Of a stretch of DNA of 64,000 bases, positions 28,601 through 40,083 are shown piece by piece. The notes below the pieces were generated by a model, which saw only the letters and a program-made list of their open reading frames with translations, had not been told where the DNA came from and did no database searches. Origin of the DNA: Chaenocephalus aceratus (taxonomy: Eukaryota; Chordata; Actinopteri; Perciformes; Channichthyidae). The position numbers were made by a program, and so were the translations under genes. The stretch is from the NCBI GenBank assembly GCA_023974075.1, contig CM043789.1, positions 33,626,159-33,690,158 of the forward strand, given 5' to 3'. Each line of letters opens with the position of its first letter. Positions within the stretch are counted from its first letter, which is position 1.

Positions 28601-31600
28601 GGTGGCCTTCTGGAGGTAAACTTTGAGACTCTACCCGCACGGCAACCAGAGAAACTCCCAGAGGCCTTGGGCTCTGCCCCTGCACCATCATTAGTGAATG
28701 AAGAGCCTGAAGTGCCTGAATGCACAGCTGTATCCTCTGAGCCATTCCAAGTCCTAGTTGCAGCTCCAGCTACAGCTTTAGATCCAGCTCTGGATCCAGC
28801 TCTAGATCCAGCTTTAGATCCAGCTTTAGATCCAGCTTTAGATCCAGCTCTAGATCCAGCTCTAGATCCAGCTCTAGATCCAGCTCTAGATCCAGCTCTA
28901 GATCCAGCTCTAGATCCAGCTCTAGATCCAGCTTTAGATCCAGCTTTAGATCCAGCTCTAGATCCAGCTCTAGATCCAGCTCTAGATCCAGCTTTAGATC
29001 CAGCTTTAGATCCAGCTCTATATCCAGCTCTAGATCCAGCTCTAGATCCAGCTCTAGATCCAGCTCTAGATCCAGCTCTAGATCCATCTTTAGGTCCAGC
29101 TCTAGATCCAGCTCTAGATCCATCTTTAGGTCCAGCTCTAGATCCAGCTCTAGATCCAGCTCTAGGTCCAGCTTTAGATCAAGCTTTAGGTCCAGCTATA
29201 GATCCAGCTTTAGATCCAGCTCTAGATCCATCTTTAGGTCCAGCTCTAGATCCAGCTTTAGATACAGCTCCTGCTCTGGATCCTGCTCTAGATACAGCTT
29301 TAGATCCAGCTCCAGCTCTAAATCCAGCTCCAGCTCTAGATCCAGCTCTAGATCCAGTTCTAGATCCAGCTCCAGCTCTAGATCCAGTTCTAACTCCAGC
29401 TCTAGATCCAGTTCTAACTCCAGCTCCAGCTCTAGATCCAGTTCTAACTCCAGCTCAGTCTCCTGATCCTACTCCTCTTCCTGCTTCTCTTCCTGCTCCT
29501 ACCCCAGAACCAGAGCCCCTTGAGCAGAAACCTCTGGCTAACCCAGAACCACAGTGCAATGGCCTTGACCAGACAGAGCCCCCTCAAAAGACCAAACACA
29601 GGAAGTCTAAGCCTCCATCACTCGAGGTCAAGGCTTCAGTGGACGAACCTCCCCAAACAATTGAGGAACAGGAACTTCCTCTTCCCAAGGCCACTTACAA
29701 ATTTGACCCTGACCAGCTGGATGATGGCTTTAACCCTTTCACTTGCGGCGGATCCAAAATCCAGAACTCTCCCCCACCGTTTGGTTCCAGCTCTTTTCCC
29801 AGACTAGAGCCAATCGGTTGCTCTTTGCCAGCATGTGAGGACAGCGCAGCCCCTGCAGTAGAAGCTGAGTTGTCATTGTCGTCGTCGTCAGAGGCAAAGT
29901 CCGTAATGCTCGAGTTCGGTTTGGACGAGGGGACAGTCACCAGGCCACCTCCAAGGAAATTAGGTGGTAAAAAGAAACTGGCCGCTAAGAAGAAGGCCAA
30001 AGCGTCAGAGGCTTCATCTAAACCAGCACCAGAACCAGTTTCTAAACCAGCACCAGAACCCATTATCACAGAACCAGTTTCTAAACCAGCACCAGAACCC
30101 ATTATCACAGAACCAGTTTCTAAACCAGCACCAGAGCCAGTTTCTAAACCAGCACCAGAACCCATTATCACAGAACCAGTTTCTCCAACAGTGTCAGATC
30201 CGGTTTCTGATCCTCTTCCAGAAACTGCTTTGCCAGTTTCAGACTCAACTGCAACTCTTAACGTAGACGATATTCCTATTCCTAAATCAGGAGCCTATAA
30301 CTTCGATCCCAATCAGTGGGACGACCCCAACTTCAATCCGTTTGGTAGCAACAGCACAGCGAGCAGCTCTCCAGTGCTCCCTAAGAGCTCCTACAGTTTT
30401 GATCCAGACAATTTTGACGACTCGGTGGACCCTTTTAAATCCTCCAAAAATACTACCAACGAGGACTCGTCCAGCAGTGCCCCTCAGCCGGAGAAAAAAG
30501 TGAAAGACGTGGGCAAACCTAAAGTAGTGAAACCGGCGGGAGAGAAGAAAGCCAGGCAGATTCCCAAGAAAGAAAAAGAGAGGGCAATCGAGTAAGTCTA
30601 AAGGAGAACAAAACCTTTTCTATTTTACTCCAAGAGTTTGTCATTTTGAGGCTGTAACATTATCAACAATAATAAAAGGTGATACTCTGTCGTATGAGGT
30701 TTAGATCAACTCCACTAAGTTTTTTCTTAGGCTGGATGTGTTGGCAGCTAATTTTTGCTTTGAACTAACGCTAAGCACTTAACACTGCATACTGGCCATT
30801 GATGCAATTCCCAAACAGGATATATATAGGCCTTCAGAAGCGTTTATAGCTGCAATGCTAATTTAAACTTTTCCAGGTCTGTGGGCATCTTGGGTTTTGC
30901 TTAATCTTCTAACATGCCGATCAACGCGTTAAGCCACTCACACTCTGTTCTTTGTCTCTTCCCCCTGATCTGTTCTCCATTCCCTAAATCAATATCCCCT
31001 TCATCTTTCATCCTTCCTCCTCTTATCTGTTACGCAACCCCCCCCCGACCTCTGCTTTCGTCCACCTCTATTAGCCCGGGAACCTCTGAGCAAGTCAAGT
31101 TTCTCTGTTTTCTGTTGTAAGTACTCTTACTATCTAAGCTCTCTTTACTGCATGCTGGCTTTCCATTTTACTCTCATCTTGGCATGTGCTGAGCCGTTGA
31201 AGGAGCATTTAAGAGAAATAATCATTGCTTGCGCCTCAACTCACAAGGCCATACATCATCAAGTTAATTTGTCCCGTCTTGTGATCCCTCCAGAAGTTTG
31301 GCAGCGCTAGTATAATTATTATCTATGTATGTAGCTTATTTTTGAGCCATCTATTAATATGCATTAAAATGCTTGCAGCTACACTGAACAAAAATATAAA
31401 CGCAACACTTTTGTTTTTGCTCCCATTTTTCGTGAGATGAACTCAAAGATCTAAAACATTTTCTATATACACAAAATAACCATTTCTCTCAAATATTGTT
31501 CACAAATCTGAACAAATCTGTGATAGTGAGCACTTCTCCTTTGCCGAGATAATCCATCCCACCTCACAGGCGTGGCATATCAAGATGCAGATTAGACAGC

Positions 31601-34600
31601 ATGATTATTGCACAGGTGTGCCTTAGGCTGGCCACAATAAAAGGCCACTCTGAAACGTGCAGTTTTGCTTTATTGGGGGGGTCCGGGCCGGGGGGGTCCG
31701 AAAACCAGTCAGTATCTGGTGTGAGGGGTAGGGGTAGGGTTAGGGTAATGTTGTGAATCGAGTGGCGTGTGTTCGTCATCCATAACATACGCCTGCCCAT
31801 ACCATAACCCCACCACCACCATGGGCCACTCGATTCACAACATTACCCTAACCCTACCCCTCACACCAGATACTGACTGGTTTTCGGACCCCCCCGGCCC
31901 GGACCCCCCCAATAAAGCAAAACTGCACGTTTCAGAGTGGCCTTTTATTGTGGTTATTTTGTGTTTATAGAAAATGTTTTAGATCTTAGAGTGCATCTCA
32001 TGAAAAATGGGAGCAAAAACAAAAGTGTTGCGTTTATATTTTTGTTCAGTGTATATGGTTGTAGAAACAGTTGTTATATTTCTTATGAATCTCCACTTTT
32101 GTTCTATATTTTCTGAATCTTGAATCATACTGTTTTTGTTTTGTAGGAACTCCTGTAAAGTTCAGAAATATGATGAGAGCCAGTCCTTGGTGTTTGAAGT
32201 GTGCGATCAGGTAACGGTCGTTTTTTTTATCTGAAATGTTACACCTTACTGCAGTGACACTGCATTTCCCATTATTCAGCAGCGGTCTAACCTCTCGGAC
32301 GAACTTTTTCACACACACACACACTGATAAAAGCTGACATGAGCACCAGCAGCGGCTCCAGGTCTATCGTGCAGCAGATATACTCAAGACATTGTGTAAC
32401 CATTTTGTGTGACAGAATAATACAACTGATACACTTCACTTCCTCTCCATAGTATTTGATGCATTTAATACAAATATTAAGTGTATTCGTGTTTTTTTAA
32501 AACTGCTTTTGTGTTTTATATTATAATACTTATATTGGTTATTCTTTTTTATGTTATTAATATTTGTTTGAATTTTTGTTTTATTAACTAGATTTTGGAA
32601 TTTCAGGTCTGAATAGATAGTGGTTTTCTTTTTTTGGAGAAGTACAAAAATAGTATAATGTTGTTGTTTTTAAATTGATATTTGATATGGAAGTATGACA
32701 TAAGGATCCTATCTGTCTCCCTGATCTCCAGGGGGGGGAGGAGGAGGTGGGGGCCTCGACCCCAGAGATCACTCAGCGAGTTCATCACGCCACTGATGAG
32801 GAGAAGCTCGCCTGCACCGGCATGTTGGGCCAGACCGCAGACATCCAGGAGGAGAGAGGAGAACCCCAGTGCAACAAAGCACCTCCGAAAAAACAGACAG
32901 TCGATAAATTAATCGATGATATATGTCTTAAGGATGGTATGTTTCAAACTCTCCACTGGGTGCTCATTTCAAAATAGACAAAGTTGGCAGTGATAAGTAT
33001 TTTATGAAGCAAAAAACAGTGCATGAATGAGGCATGGTGTTAAAGAGGCAGGCGTTAAAGAGGCAGGCATGCCCAGAGAGGTGCCAGTTCCAACACCAGC
33101 ATGAATTGGAAACTGTCAACAAGCAAAGGGATACAGTTTCATGATTTTCTCAGCAACTTCTGTTTGGAGTATAGATAGAGTATGTATAAATGACAAAGCC
33201 CTAAGAATGTATCAAACTTTAGGCAGAAATTAAATGGAGAATGCACACTCACAACCCAGGCCTGAATGTAAGAAAGTAAGACATGTTACACTGTGAATAT
33301 CTCCCATAGTTGTGTATTAGAATTGGTCTGCATCAGTGGTGCAAGAATCACACTATATCTTAACCATGAAAACAACACAATCTCATGAAAACTAGACAAA
33401 TACTGCCGTATTTTTCCAAGTTGAAGTGACATTGAGCACACTAATATGCTACTGTGTGGATTATAGCTTAGTATAACTCAGATATGGGGTTTTTCGTCAT
33501 AAAAAAGTTGCCATTTATCTTTAAATGTTTTTTTTCCTCAAAGGTCCTGAGACAAAGATTACAGATCACCTAGAGGAGGAGGAAATCTGCAGTCTGAAAA
33601 GTGATATAGTAAGTAGTAGTAGTTTGGGTACCTCAGTATGAATATTTAAAGATGACCGCAAAACTGTTCTTTATTTCAATTGGTAAGAAGATAGTTCAGC
33701 CATTATCGGACTGGTTTGCTTCCTCACACTCCAATATCAATGTTTTTATCTAATAGTTTTCACCCATAAAATATTTGTCTAAGATGAGCACGCTTTAGGT
33801 TTTGTCAATGTTTGATTAATAAAATCAACAGCCCTGAGAACTGTTTTCTTGCATCGCTCTTTGCACAGACATCATGTGATCTAATATGAACAGCAGAATT
33901 AGCAGGATCGTGGATGTTTTTTTGTCAGATCTTGGACTTAAACGGTATGTTCTCTGCATGTTCCACAGAGTGAGATGTCCATGAAGCTTTCCACAAAGAT
34001 GGCCAACAGTGAGGGCTCAGACGATGCCGCCCTGTCCCAGGACCACATCTCTCTGAGTGAGATGGACAAGGCCGCAGTGCTCACCCTGATCAGAGAGGAG
34101 GTATGTCACAGAAAGTTTCTCTCCATAAAGAGCATCTGCAGATTGAGTTATTTCTGAATATTGTTTCTCTTCATGTCCTGTCGTCCAATTAGATCATCAC
34201 TAAGGAGATTGAGGTCAGTGAGTGGAAGAAGAAGTATGAGGACAGCAGATTGGAGGTTTTGGAGATGAGGTATGGAACTGTTTCCCTAGATGTTTGCTTC
34301 ATTTGAAAGTACAACTACAAGAAACCTGTCTTAATACATTGAAAACAACGTCATTGATAATTTGTGAACATTCCGTTTTTCTACTTGACAGGAACATAGT
34401 TGCAGAGTATGAGAAAACAGTTGCACAGATGATTGGTGAGTGGCTGCCCCCTGGTGGTGGTATATGTTGTTTTTGTTTAATGTCTTCTGGCTTCAGAATT
34501 CCTGGCTTACTGAAGACCAGAGGTGCCCAGTACGTCGACCGCGGTCGACCGGGGGCAATGCTGGTAGATCGCGAGTCATTCATAAAAATACAAAAAATCC

Positions 34601-37600
34601 AGCTCCGTTAAAATAGACAAAACTGGTTTTGATCCCTCCTCCCTTGGCCTCCCTGCCACTTAATTCAGGAGTTTACTTGATTGACAGAAAAGGCGACCTA
34701 TCGCTTTCCAATCTGTTAACCCAGAATGCAAAGCGATACAAAATCAGTCATGCGCCAGGAAAACTCAAATTAAGTTAAACAGACAAACAAGAGAGAAACA
34801 ACAAAATGAGTGCGGGACCGAGCAAGAAGCTAAAGACATACCACTTCCACCCAAAATGGGAGGCTTGAAATATGAGCAATCATATTAAGAGCTTCAGATA
34901 CAGTAAATACTACAAGAGCATAGTGGAGTGCATATATTGTGTTTAATTCAATCAAACAACATAGCCCCAAGGCCTTTTATATATCTAAATGGCAAGTTCA
35001 GAACTCAGTAGGCCTACATGTGAAGCTCATTTAACCATCAACATAATTTCATTTGATTTAGGTGAAATTATCTAATCATTCACGCAGAGATGCAATAAAT
35101 GACAGTTTGTCACTACAGTAGCTAGTAGGTGGGTTCGAAACCCGAGCCCGCCAATGTTTTCAGGCAATGTCTTCCCCTCTATCTCTCAATTTAACACCCT
35201 CTCTGGAATAAAGGCACTCTGGCCCAAAAAAAAAAAAAAGTAGATTACTTTTTAACATTATACTCAAAGGGCCAGTAAATATCCCCCCGGGGCCGGATTT
35301 GGTCCGTGGGCCGCCAATTGAATAGCCCTGGACTATAGAGTAAGTAGTTTGTGGTTTTCATGACAACCCCCCCCAAGCATTGTGTCATTAGAAAACATGA
35401 CTAAAATGCGAGTTCTTCCAGTTAAAATTAGAGAATAAAACCCTCAGCTAAGAGTGTCAGATTGCATGAAATAATTGGATTGACTTTACTTGAATTTAAT
35501 CAAATCATTATATTTGTTGCTGATCCCAGAATAATAAATAATAATGACTTCATTTGTAATGATCATTTTATAACAAAGACAAAAAAAGCAAGGGAGAAAA
35601 CAAAAACACAGTCCACAGATAGAAATAACAAATACAACAGCAGTAGTAAAAACCTGTGCAAATAAAAATGACACAAATAAAATGACAAAAGATACACAGA
35701 TTTAAAATGGAAAAATATCCAAACTGTAGAAGTGAGTCTTGAAAGATGAGTTAAAGAGATCAGGGGGTGTCTGTAGTCTACGTTCCTCAGGTCAGCTTCG
35801 CTAAAGGTTAGGAGCCCTGAAAGCAAACACTGCCAACCTTTGTCTTCAGCCTTTAACATTTCTTCCACATCTTACCCTTTAAATCTTTTGATTCCTCCTC
35901 TGTCTGTTGCAGAGGACGAGCAGAACCAGAAGACGCTGTCCTGCAGTAAGTCTGTCAGACAGTTGACCTTGGAGAGGGACCAGGCAATAGCCGACCTCAA
36001 CTCTGTGGAGCGCTCCTTCGCTGACCTCTTCAGGAGGTACGAGAACATGAAGGGGGTCCTGGAGGGCTTTAAGAAGGTCAGTAGAGCTTCAGTAATAATA
36101 TGCTATTAAATCTGCTGCCACGTAATAGCCGGATCACTACATATTCTCTTCATTAATCTGTCCAGAATGAGGAGATGCTGAAGAGGTGTGCGCAGGACTA
36201 TCTGATGCGGATCAAGCAGGAGGAGCAGCGATACCAAACCCTCAAGGTGCACGCTGAGGAGAAACTGGACAAGTAAGCTTCCATGTCACTCAATCATCGG
36301 ACACGTTCTTCATCCTGCAAATCAACACCAGACTCTTGATTTGACGGCCTCCTTTGTCTCCTTCACTTCCTCTCTAACAGGGCTAACGAGGACATAGCAC
36401 AGGTACGTGCCAAGGCCAACTCTGAGGGTGTGGCACTGAGCGCCAGCCTGAGGATGGAGCAGATGAAGGCGGATTCACTAGAAAGAGCCGTCCTTCAAAA
36501 GGTAGGACGACTGCAATCTGATTAAAATGGATTCTCTGTGTTAACCTGTGTGAGTGCAGGGCATGGCGTCCTGATCAAACACTCTAGAGGATTGAGGTGA
36601 AAACCCTTTACCTGGGAGAGTCATCAGTCGATGTGTTTGGCTTTCAAGTCAGAAGACTGGTCGAGTCTGCCAACGGTTTGTTTGAACATGAGTGTAATAT
36701 TGGCAAATATATTCGTGTATCAAAATAAGTTGAGATTGTATTAGGGCTGCTCCATTAATCGTATTTTAATCGCAATTACGATTTTGGCTTGCAACGATTA
36801 TGAAAACAACATAATCGAAATAAAATGATTATTTCTTTTTTTTTTTTTTTAATTGGTTTCTCAGTTGAATTATACTTAAAGTTCAGGGTAATCAACTGTT
36901 AAAAACATACTGTTCACATTTTTTTTCAATAAATACATGGATGATAAATGGATAATCGTTTTTAATAATCGTGATATCAATTATTGACCCAAATAATCGA
37001 GACTATGATTTTTGCCATAATCGAGCAGCCCTAGATTGTATGTGGTCGTTATGTCACCCTTCGTGGGATTACAGCACTATTTCCCAATGTTAGGTTCATA
37101 TTTTTCACAAAACCAGTTGTTTCACATCCGTTCCCCTTTTCGTAATGTCTGTTTTTGTTTTTAGATTTAGTGAAAATGATCATTTGTCTTCCCCTCAGCT
37201 TTTTGTTTTGCACCAAGAGGAACTTTGTTTTTTCTTTTGCTTTGGAAAAGTATCGTTTTCCTGTTTTGTGCAATAACAGATCACATGTTATAGCGAAATC
37301 CCACCCCTGTGGCTCGCAATGTTAAGATGTAAATTATGGTGTTAAATACGATGATTTCATAAGTGCTTGAATTACAGCGATCTGTAAAGAATCACTGCAA
37401 GTAGTTCATCATGTGCAGGCATTCAGCACAGTCTGCCAACACACTGGCATGGCTTCTAACACTAGGGGGCAGTGTTTACTAACACCAGCCTATGGGGAAG
37501 TTAAAGGAGAGCCCGATCAAATGAAACAATTACTGCATCTACAGTTAGTATTAAACACTGCACGACTGATTCATCCTATTCAAATGTTGCACATCAAGTC

Positions 37601-37798
37601 TTAGGGGAGCTATTGAAAAAACATGTTCTCTCTACATTTAAACCTTTTCATCTTTGCAGAATTGTGTTTCTGAGCTGACATTTAAGCTTTGCCATCATTT
37701 GTAAACATCCTTTCTTTTTCTGTCTCTCACAGAATCAAGAGATTGAGGAGCTCACTAAGATCTGCGATGAACTGATCGCCAAACTGGGACCAGATTAA
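24297..37798 (+). CDS. tacc1: transforming acidic coiled-coil protein 1, complete
   Basis: Thirteen coding exons: 24297-24478, 25710-25819, 28500-30591, 32147-32210, 32732-32936, 33544-33608, 33969-34100, 34193-34269, 34392-34435, 35913-36076, 36166-36272, 36381-36501, 37733-37798 (TAA). The total is 3429 nt, 1142 aa, with every phase consistent. The N-terminus [11 protein letters not shown] matches TACC1 specifically rather than TACC2/3; exon 2 has [15 protein letters not shown]. Exon 3 carries a Leu-Asp-Pro-Ala repeat, then SDP-type motifs ([47 protein letters not shown]). The C-terminal TACC coiled coil runs from about residue 960 ([36 protein letters not shown]) to [20 protein letters not shown] proteins sit at centrosomes and microtubule plus ends with XMAP215/ch-TOG, and TACC1 also contacts RNA-processing and transcription factors. 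Exon 1 ends at a GC donor (24479-24480), which is needed to keep frame. Human TACC1 is about 805 aa; the extra length is mostly the repeat. Confidence 0.95.
24378..24415 (+). repeat. tacc1: 12-bp coding triplication in tacc1 exon 1
   Basis: GGGCATGAAGCG-type units repeat three times in frame, giving Gly-His-Glu-Ala three times, followed by a GAG run coding poly-Glu. The tract is in frame with the gene and short. Confidence 0.8.
24479..25654. other. tacc1: tacc1 intron 1, no other gene seen
   Basis: Begins with a GC donor (GCAAGT) and ends at CAG 25707-25709 after a long CT tract. No repeats or exons recognised inside. Confidence 0.6.
25655..25698. repeat. (CT)n tract forming the polypyrimidine run of tacc1 exon 2
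   Basis: Nearly pure CT dinucleotide repeat ending 11 bp before the exon 2 acceptor (AG at 25708-25709). It therefore doubles as the 3' splice site pyrimidine tract. Confidence 0.9.
25820..28499. other. tacc1: tacc1 intron 2
   Basis: 2.7-kb AT-rich intron containing the foldback hairpin at 27060-27242 and otherwise no recognisable exon. It ends in a TTTCTTTAG acceptor. Confidence 0.6.
27060..27242. mobile_element. foldback MITE with ~76-bp arms
   Basis: The left arm 27060-27135 and right arm 27163-27242 are inverted copies with about five mismatches, and the spacer is about 27 nt. The termini read GGCCGTTTCTCAAT and, inverted, GGGCTGTTTCTCAAT. ATG flanks both sides, which could be a 3-bp target duplication. 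A 29-bp stretch (TACGTCATCGAGTG...) recurs near 49073, linking it to the composite in the loxl2 intron. Confidence 0.75.
28775..29460 (+). repeat. tacc1: 12-bp coding minisatellite in tacc1 exon 3 (~57 units)
   Basis: Tandem GATCCAGCTCTA units encode Leu-Asp-Pro-Ala in frame. Up to about 29080 units differ almost only by CTA/TTA leucine codons. From 29080 on, Ser and Gly variants (LDPS, LGPA) appear, and after 29270 the order becomes irregular ([14 protein letters not shown]). No stop or frameshift occurs across 57 units. Each unit carries the hexamer TCTAGA where the leucine codon is CTA. Mammalian TACC1 has no such domain to my knowledge. Confidence 0.95.
30019..30186 (+). repeat. tacc1: Pro-rich coding repeat in tacc1 exon 3
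   Basis: Three in-frame copies of a 39-bp unit, [13 protein letters not shown], with shorter SKPAPEPV versions interspersed. The copies are nearly identical at DNA level, so this is a recent expansion. It follows a Lys-rich patch ([14 protein letters not shown]). Confidence 0.9.
30592..31381. other. tacc1: tacc1 intron 3, left part
   Basis: Noncoding; includes a CT/C-rich stretch near 30955-31050. No exon recognised. Confidence 0.55.
31382..32051 (-). mobile_element. Tc1-type transposon derivative rearranged into a foldback
   Basis: Terminal inverted repeats of about 50 bp (CACTGAACAAAAATATAAAC at the left, its inverse at the right) are flanked by TA on both sides, the Tc1/mariner target duplication. 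Inside, about 130 bp (31632-31766) is repeated inverted at 31825-31953. Between them only about 60 bp of transposase remains on the minus strand, reading [17 protein letters not shown] followed by a stop codon. A full element of this family is about 1.5 kb, so most of the gene is gone and one end has been duplicated in inverse. It lies in tacc1 intron 3. Confidence 0.85.
34806..34868 (+). pseudogene. hAT transposase N-terminal remnant
   Basis: Twenty codons of a transposase start ([14 protein letters not shown] is the family's usual opening, just before the zinc-binding BED-like domain), ended by a stop. The remainder of the gene is missing from the element. Confidence 0.55.
35110..35239 (+). 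mobile_element. tRNA-derived SINE fragment nested in the hAT element
   Basis: Contains a pol III B box, GGTTCGAAACC (35132-35142), a tail ACCCTCTCTGGAATAAAGGC and a terminal A run at 35227-35239. It lies inside the hAT element and so inserted after it. Confidence 0.55.
36742..37033. mobile_element. hAT MITE with 8-bp target site duplication
   Basis: The termini TAGGGCTGCTC and GAGCAGCCCTA are inverted. GATTGTAT occurs on both outer sides (36734-36741 and 37034-37041), a perfect 8-bp duplication diagnostic of hAT. The AT-rich interior repeats ATAATCG motifs. 292 bp, no gene. It lies in tacc1 intron 12. Confidence 0.88.
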
Positions 37799-38260
37799 GT
37801 GGCCTTAACTCAAACTCTCATTGCAACATTCATGTAAATACTGTACACAATCTCACATAAGCACACTTTTCTTTTTTCCTGCTCAAATGTATTTGAAAAA
37901 TACATTTGAAATCCAGAACGCTTGCTCTTTTCAAACTAGAATATGAAAGCAGAGCAATAATCTTTCATTGTGTTAATCATGTCATCGCGGTGGAAGAAGC
38001 ACAAAGTCAATATGAGGTGAATTTAATTATTCCTAAAGAGATTTTTTTATATTTGGTGAAAGATTTACAGTAAAGGCTTGTTTTATTCTTCAAGCATTCA
38101 ACAGTGTTTTGACTGTTCTTGTTTTTAAATGTATTTGCATTTGTTCTTTTACAAAGAATTTCCATTAACGTTTGAAACAGCACACCACATACAAATCTGT
38201 AGGAAACTATACATACGGGGACACAGCACAGATACATTTTAGCACAGTGTGTCCTTAATG

Positions 38261-38262
<2 letters not shown>

Positions 38263-38330
<68 letters not shown>
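38263..38330. repeat. (ATTG)n tetranucleotide microsatellite
   Basis: About 17 uninterrupted ATTG units in the tacc1 3' UTR. Confidence 0.95.
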
Positions 38331-38335
<5 letters not shown>

Positions 38336-38381
38336 GAAGAAAAGACACATCTCTCTATTGAGAGCCTAAACTGATCTTATG

Positions 38382-39124
38382 ACGCTTTTCCACTGCAGGA
38401 CCTAGCACGGCTTAGTACGGTATGTTTAGGCCTTGGTAGGCCAGGCTCACTTTATGCTGCATTTAGTAACTATAGTAACGCAGTGTAGGCGGGGCGATCG
38501 TCTGTTCGTCGGGCGGAGCAACGCTGCGTAAAACTGCCGTGACGTAATCTTCAATGCGAAGCACAAAACCAAAACATCAGCCGTTAGCTCTTAGCACTCA
38601 GAGCTCACAGCTCCTCATATCTGTTCAGAAACTAGACAAAAGTTAGTACAAACCACAGACTGCCTGTGGCATGGCAAATACAGTTGCTGGTTTATTTATG
38701 TCTGTAGGCCGTTGTAGTGAGTATGGACGGTCGGAGCATATACTGCGTTAGCTTAGCCTTATCTCCATTCAGAAAACACGCATTTTAACAGGTTTTTCGT
38801 CTTGTCTGCAGACCAGTATCGGTATGTTGTTACTTCAGCGTCATTTTGAAACGTGTATTACAATTAAATCACGGTAAAATATGTTCATCTTGTTGTAGTT
38901 GTAGCCCCCTTGCCAGCGATTCTCTTTGACCATTCAGCAGTCGAGAGTGTTTACGCCACTAGTTTAGCATATTCAGCCCGGTTGTTGGCCCGGTAAGAAC
39001 CTCGATTTTGGAGGGCCAGAAAAAAAAAGGTGAAAAATTAGCCCTGAGCCGGAACTACCCCTAGTGGAAAAGCAACAAAAAAACGGCCCGCTTAAACCGT
39101 GCTACGTGCTGCAGTGGAAACGCC
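38382..39124. mobile_element. hAT-like MITE within the tacc1 3' UTR
   Basis: Left terminus GACGCTTTTCCACTGCAGGA then CCTAGCACGGC, and right terminus GCTACGTGCTGCAGTGGAAA then CGCC, are imperfect inverted repeats of about 36 bp. The inner sequence CTAGTGGAAAAGC echoes the end. About 740 bp without a transposase frame. It lies between the tacc1 stop (37798) and the AATAAA at 40078. Confidence 0.7.
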
Positions 39125-40077
39125 ATTAGTTTCCTGACCCCTTAGATCTTTTTTGCTACCAATTTGTTTTGTTATCTACTTTCATTTGCAAACAAACTGT
39201 ACTATCACTCATACTTCATCCTTGGTTGCCAAGGAGTTCATTTGTTCAGTATTTTACACAGTTAGATATACAACGTGTGATTAAAAACCTCAGTTATGCA
39301 GAGTTTGAAGTAAAGTCGATTTTTGACATGTACATTAAGCCTACCATAATTCTCTGGGATTAAATATATATATATATAGAGCACTTAAGATAATCTTTAA
39401 TTGTGTTGTATAATATCGAATTATTTTGATGATAGTTTGGCAATGATGGGTGGAAATGAAAGTTTAGTTTAAACCTTAAGAAGTGAAACCTTTTCTTTTA
39501 TAATACTGTAACACTTAACCATGTGCCATGTTCATTTTCTTGCTCTGCATTTGAATGAAAGTTACACATTTTGTTGTTGCCATGTAGATATCTTTGGACT
39601 GTATTCATATTTTATGTGTGAGCCCAAACGTTGCTGGTGTGCCTTTTACTTTAACTTTTTTGTGAAAAATAACAGAATACGTTTTCTTGGTTCATTTATG
39701 CGGTGGTTTCCAAACTGTTGTCTAAGTGTACTGTATAGTGTCTATATTTTATGATCAAAACACCCTGAACAACAGTACTGGTTTTGCAGTAAAAGGGGAA
39801 GGTGTGTGTATTTTTGGTCAGGTATGTTTCAGCCTTGTTCACGTCAGCACAATCAATTGCCAATGTCCTTGTGAAATGACTTTCAGTGCGACTCTGTGTC
39901 CTATTGTAGTGGTGTCACATTAGTCTGAGGGTGCGTTTTTAATGCAAGTCCATTGTTACAGTACAATATATGTATATTTTATACTTTAAGAAAAAAATAT
40001 TGTTCCTAATATTTGTAAAATTGAAGAATTAAGTATACCCAGATTGTATGTTATTTGCTATATTTTGTGCATTCCTG

Positions 40078-40083
40078 AATAAA
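40078..40083 (+). terminator. tacc1: polyadenylation signal, tacc1
   Basis: AATAAA in AT-rich context 2.28 kb after the stop, followed by T-rich sequence. Confidence 0.6.

Larger units (their letters stand above)
34514..35330 (+). mobile_element. internally deleted hAT element (GTF2IRD2/ZBED-like)
   Basis: The left end, CAGAGGTGCCCAGTACGTCG, and the right end, GCCGGATTTGGTCCGTGGGC then CCGCCAATTGAATAGCCCTGG, match hAT copies that carry GTF2IRD2-like transposases. Only the transposase start remains: ATG 34806, [20 protein letters not shown], then TGA at 34866-34868. A clear 8-bp target duplication was not found. It sits in tacc1 intron 9 and holds a nested SINE fragment. Confidence 0.65.

Noticed and set aside
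28770..29123. Antisense frame of Leu-Glu/Asp repeats over tacc1 exon 3
   Set aside because: A 12-bp repeat without a stop on the other strand is automatically open; there is no start context or homology.
28775..29460. Tandem array reminiscent of CRISPR or satellite DNA
   Set aside because: No unique spacers, fully coding in frame, and the genome is a vertebrate; it is a coding minisatellite.
31726..31860. GGGGTAGGGTTAGGG and its inverse, resembling telomere repeats
   Set aside because: Only two or three imperfect units, located inside the arms of the Tc1 foldback; not an interstitial telomere array.
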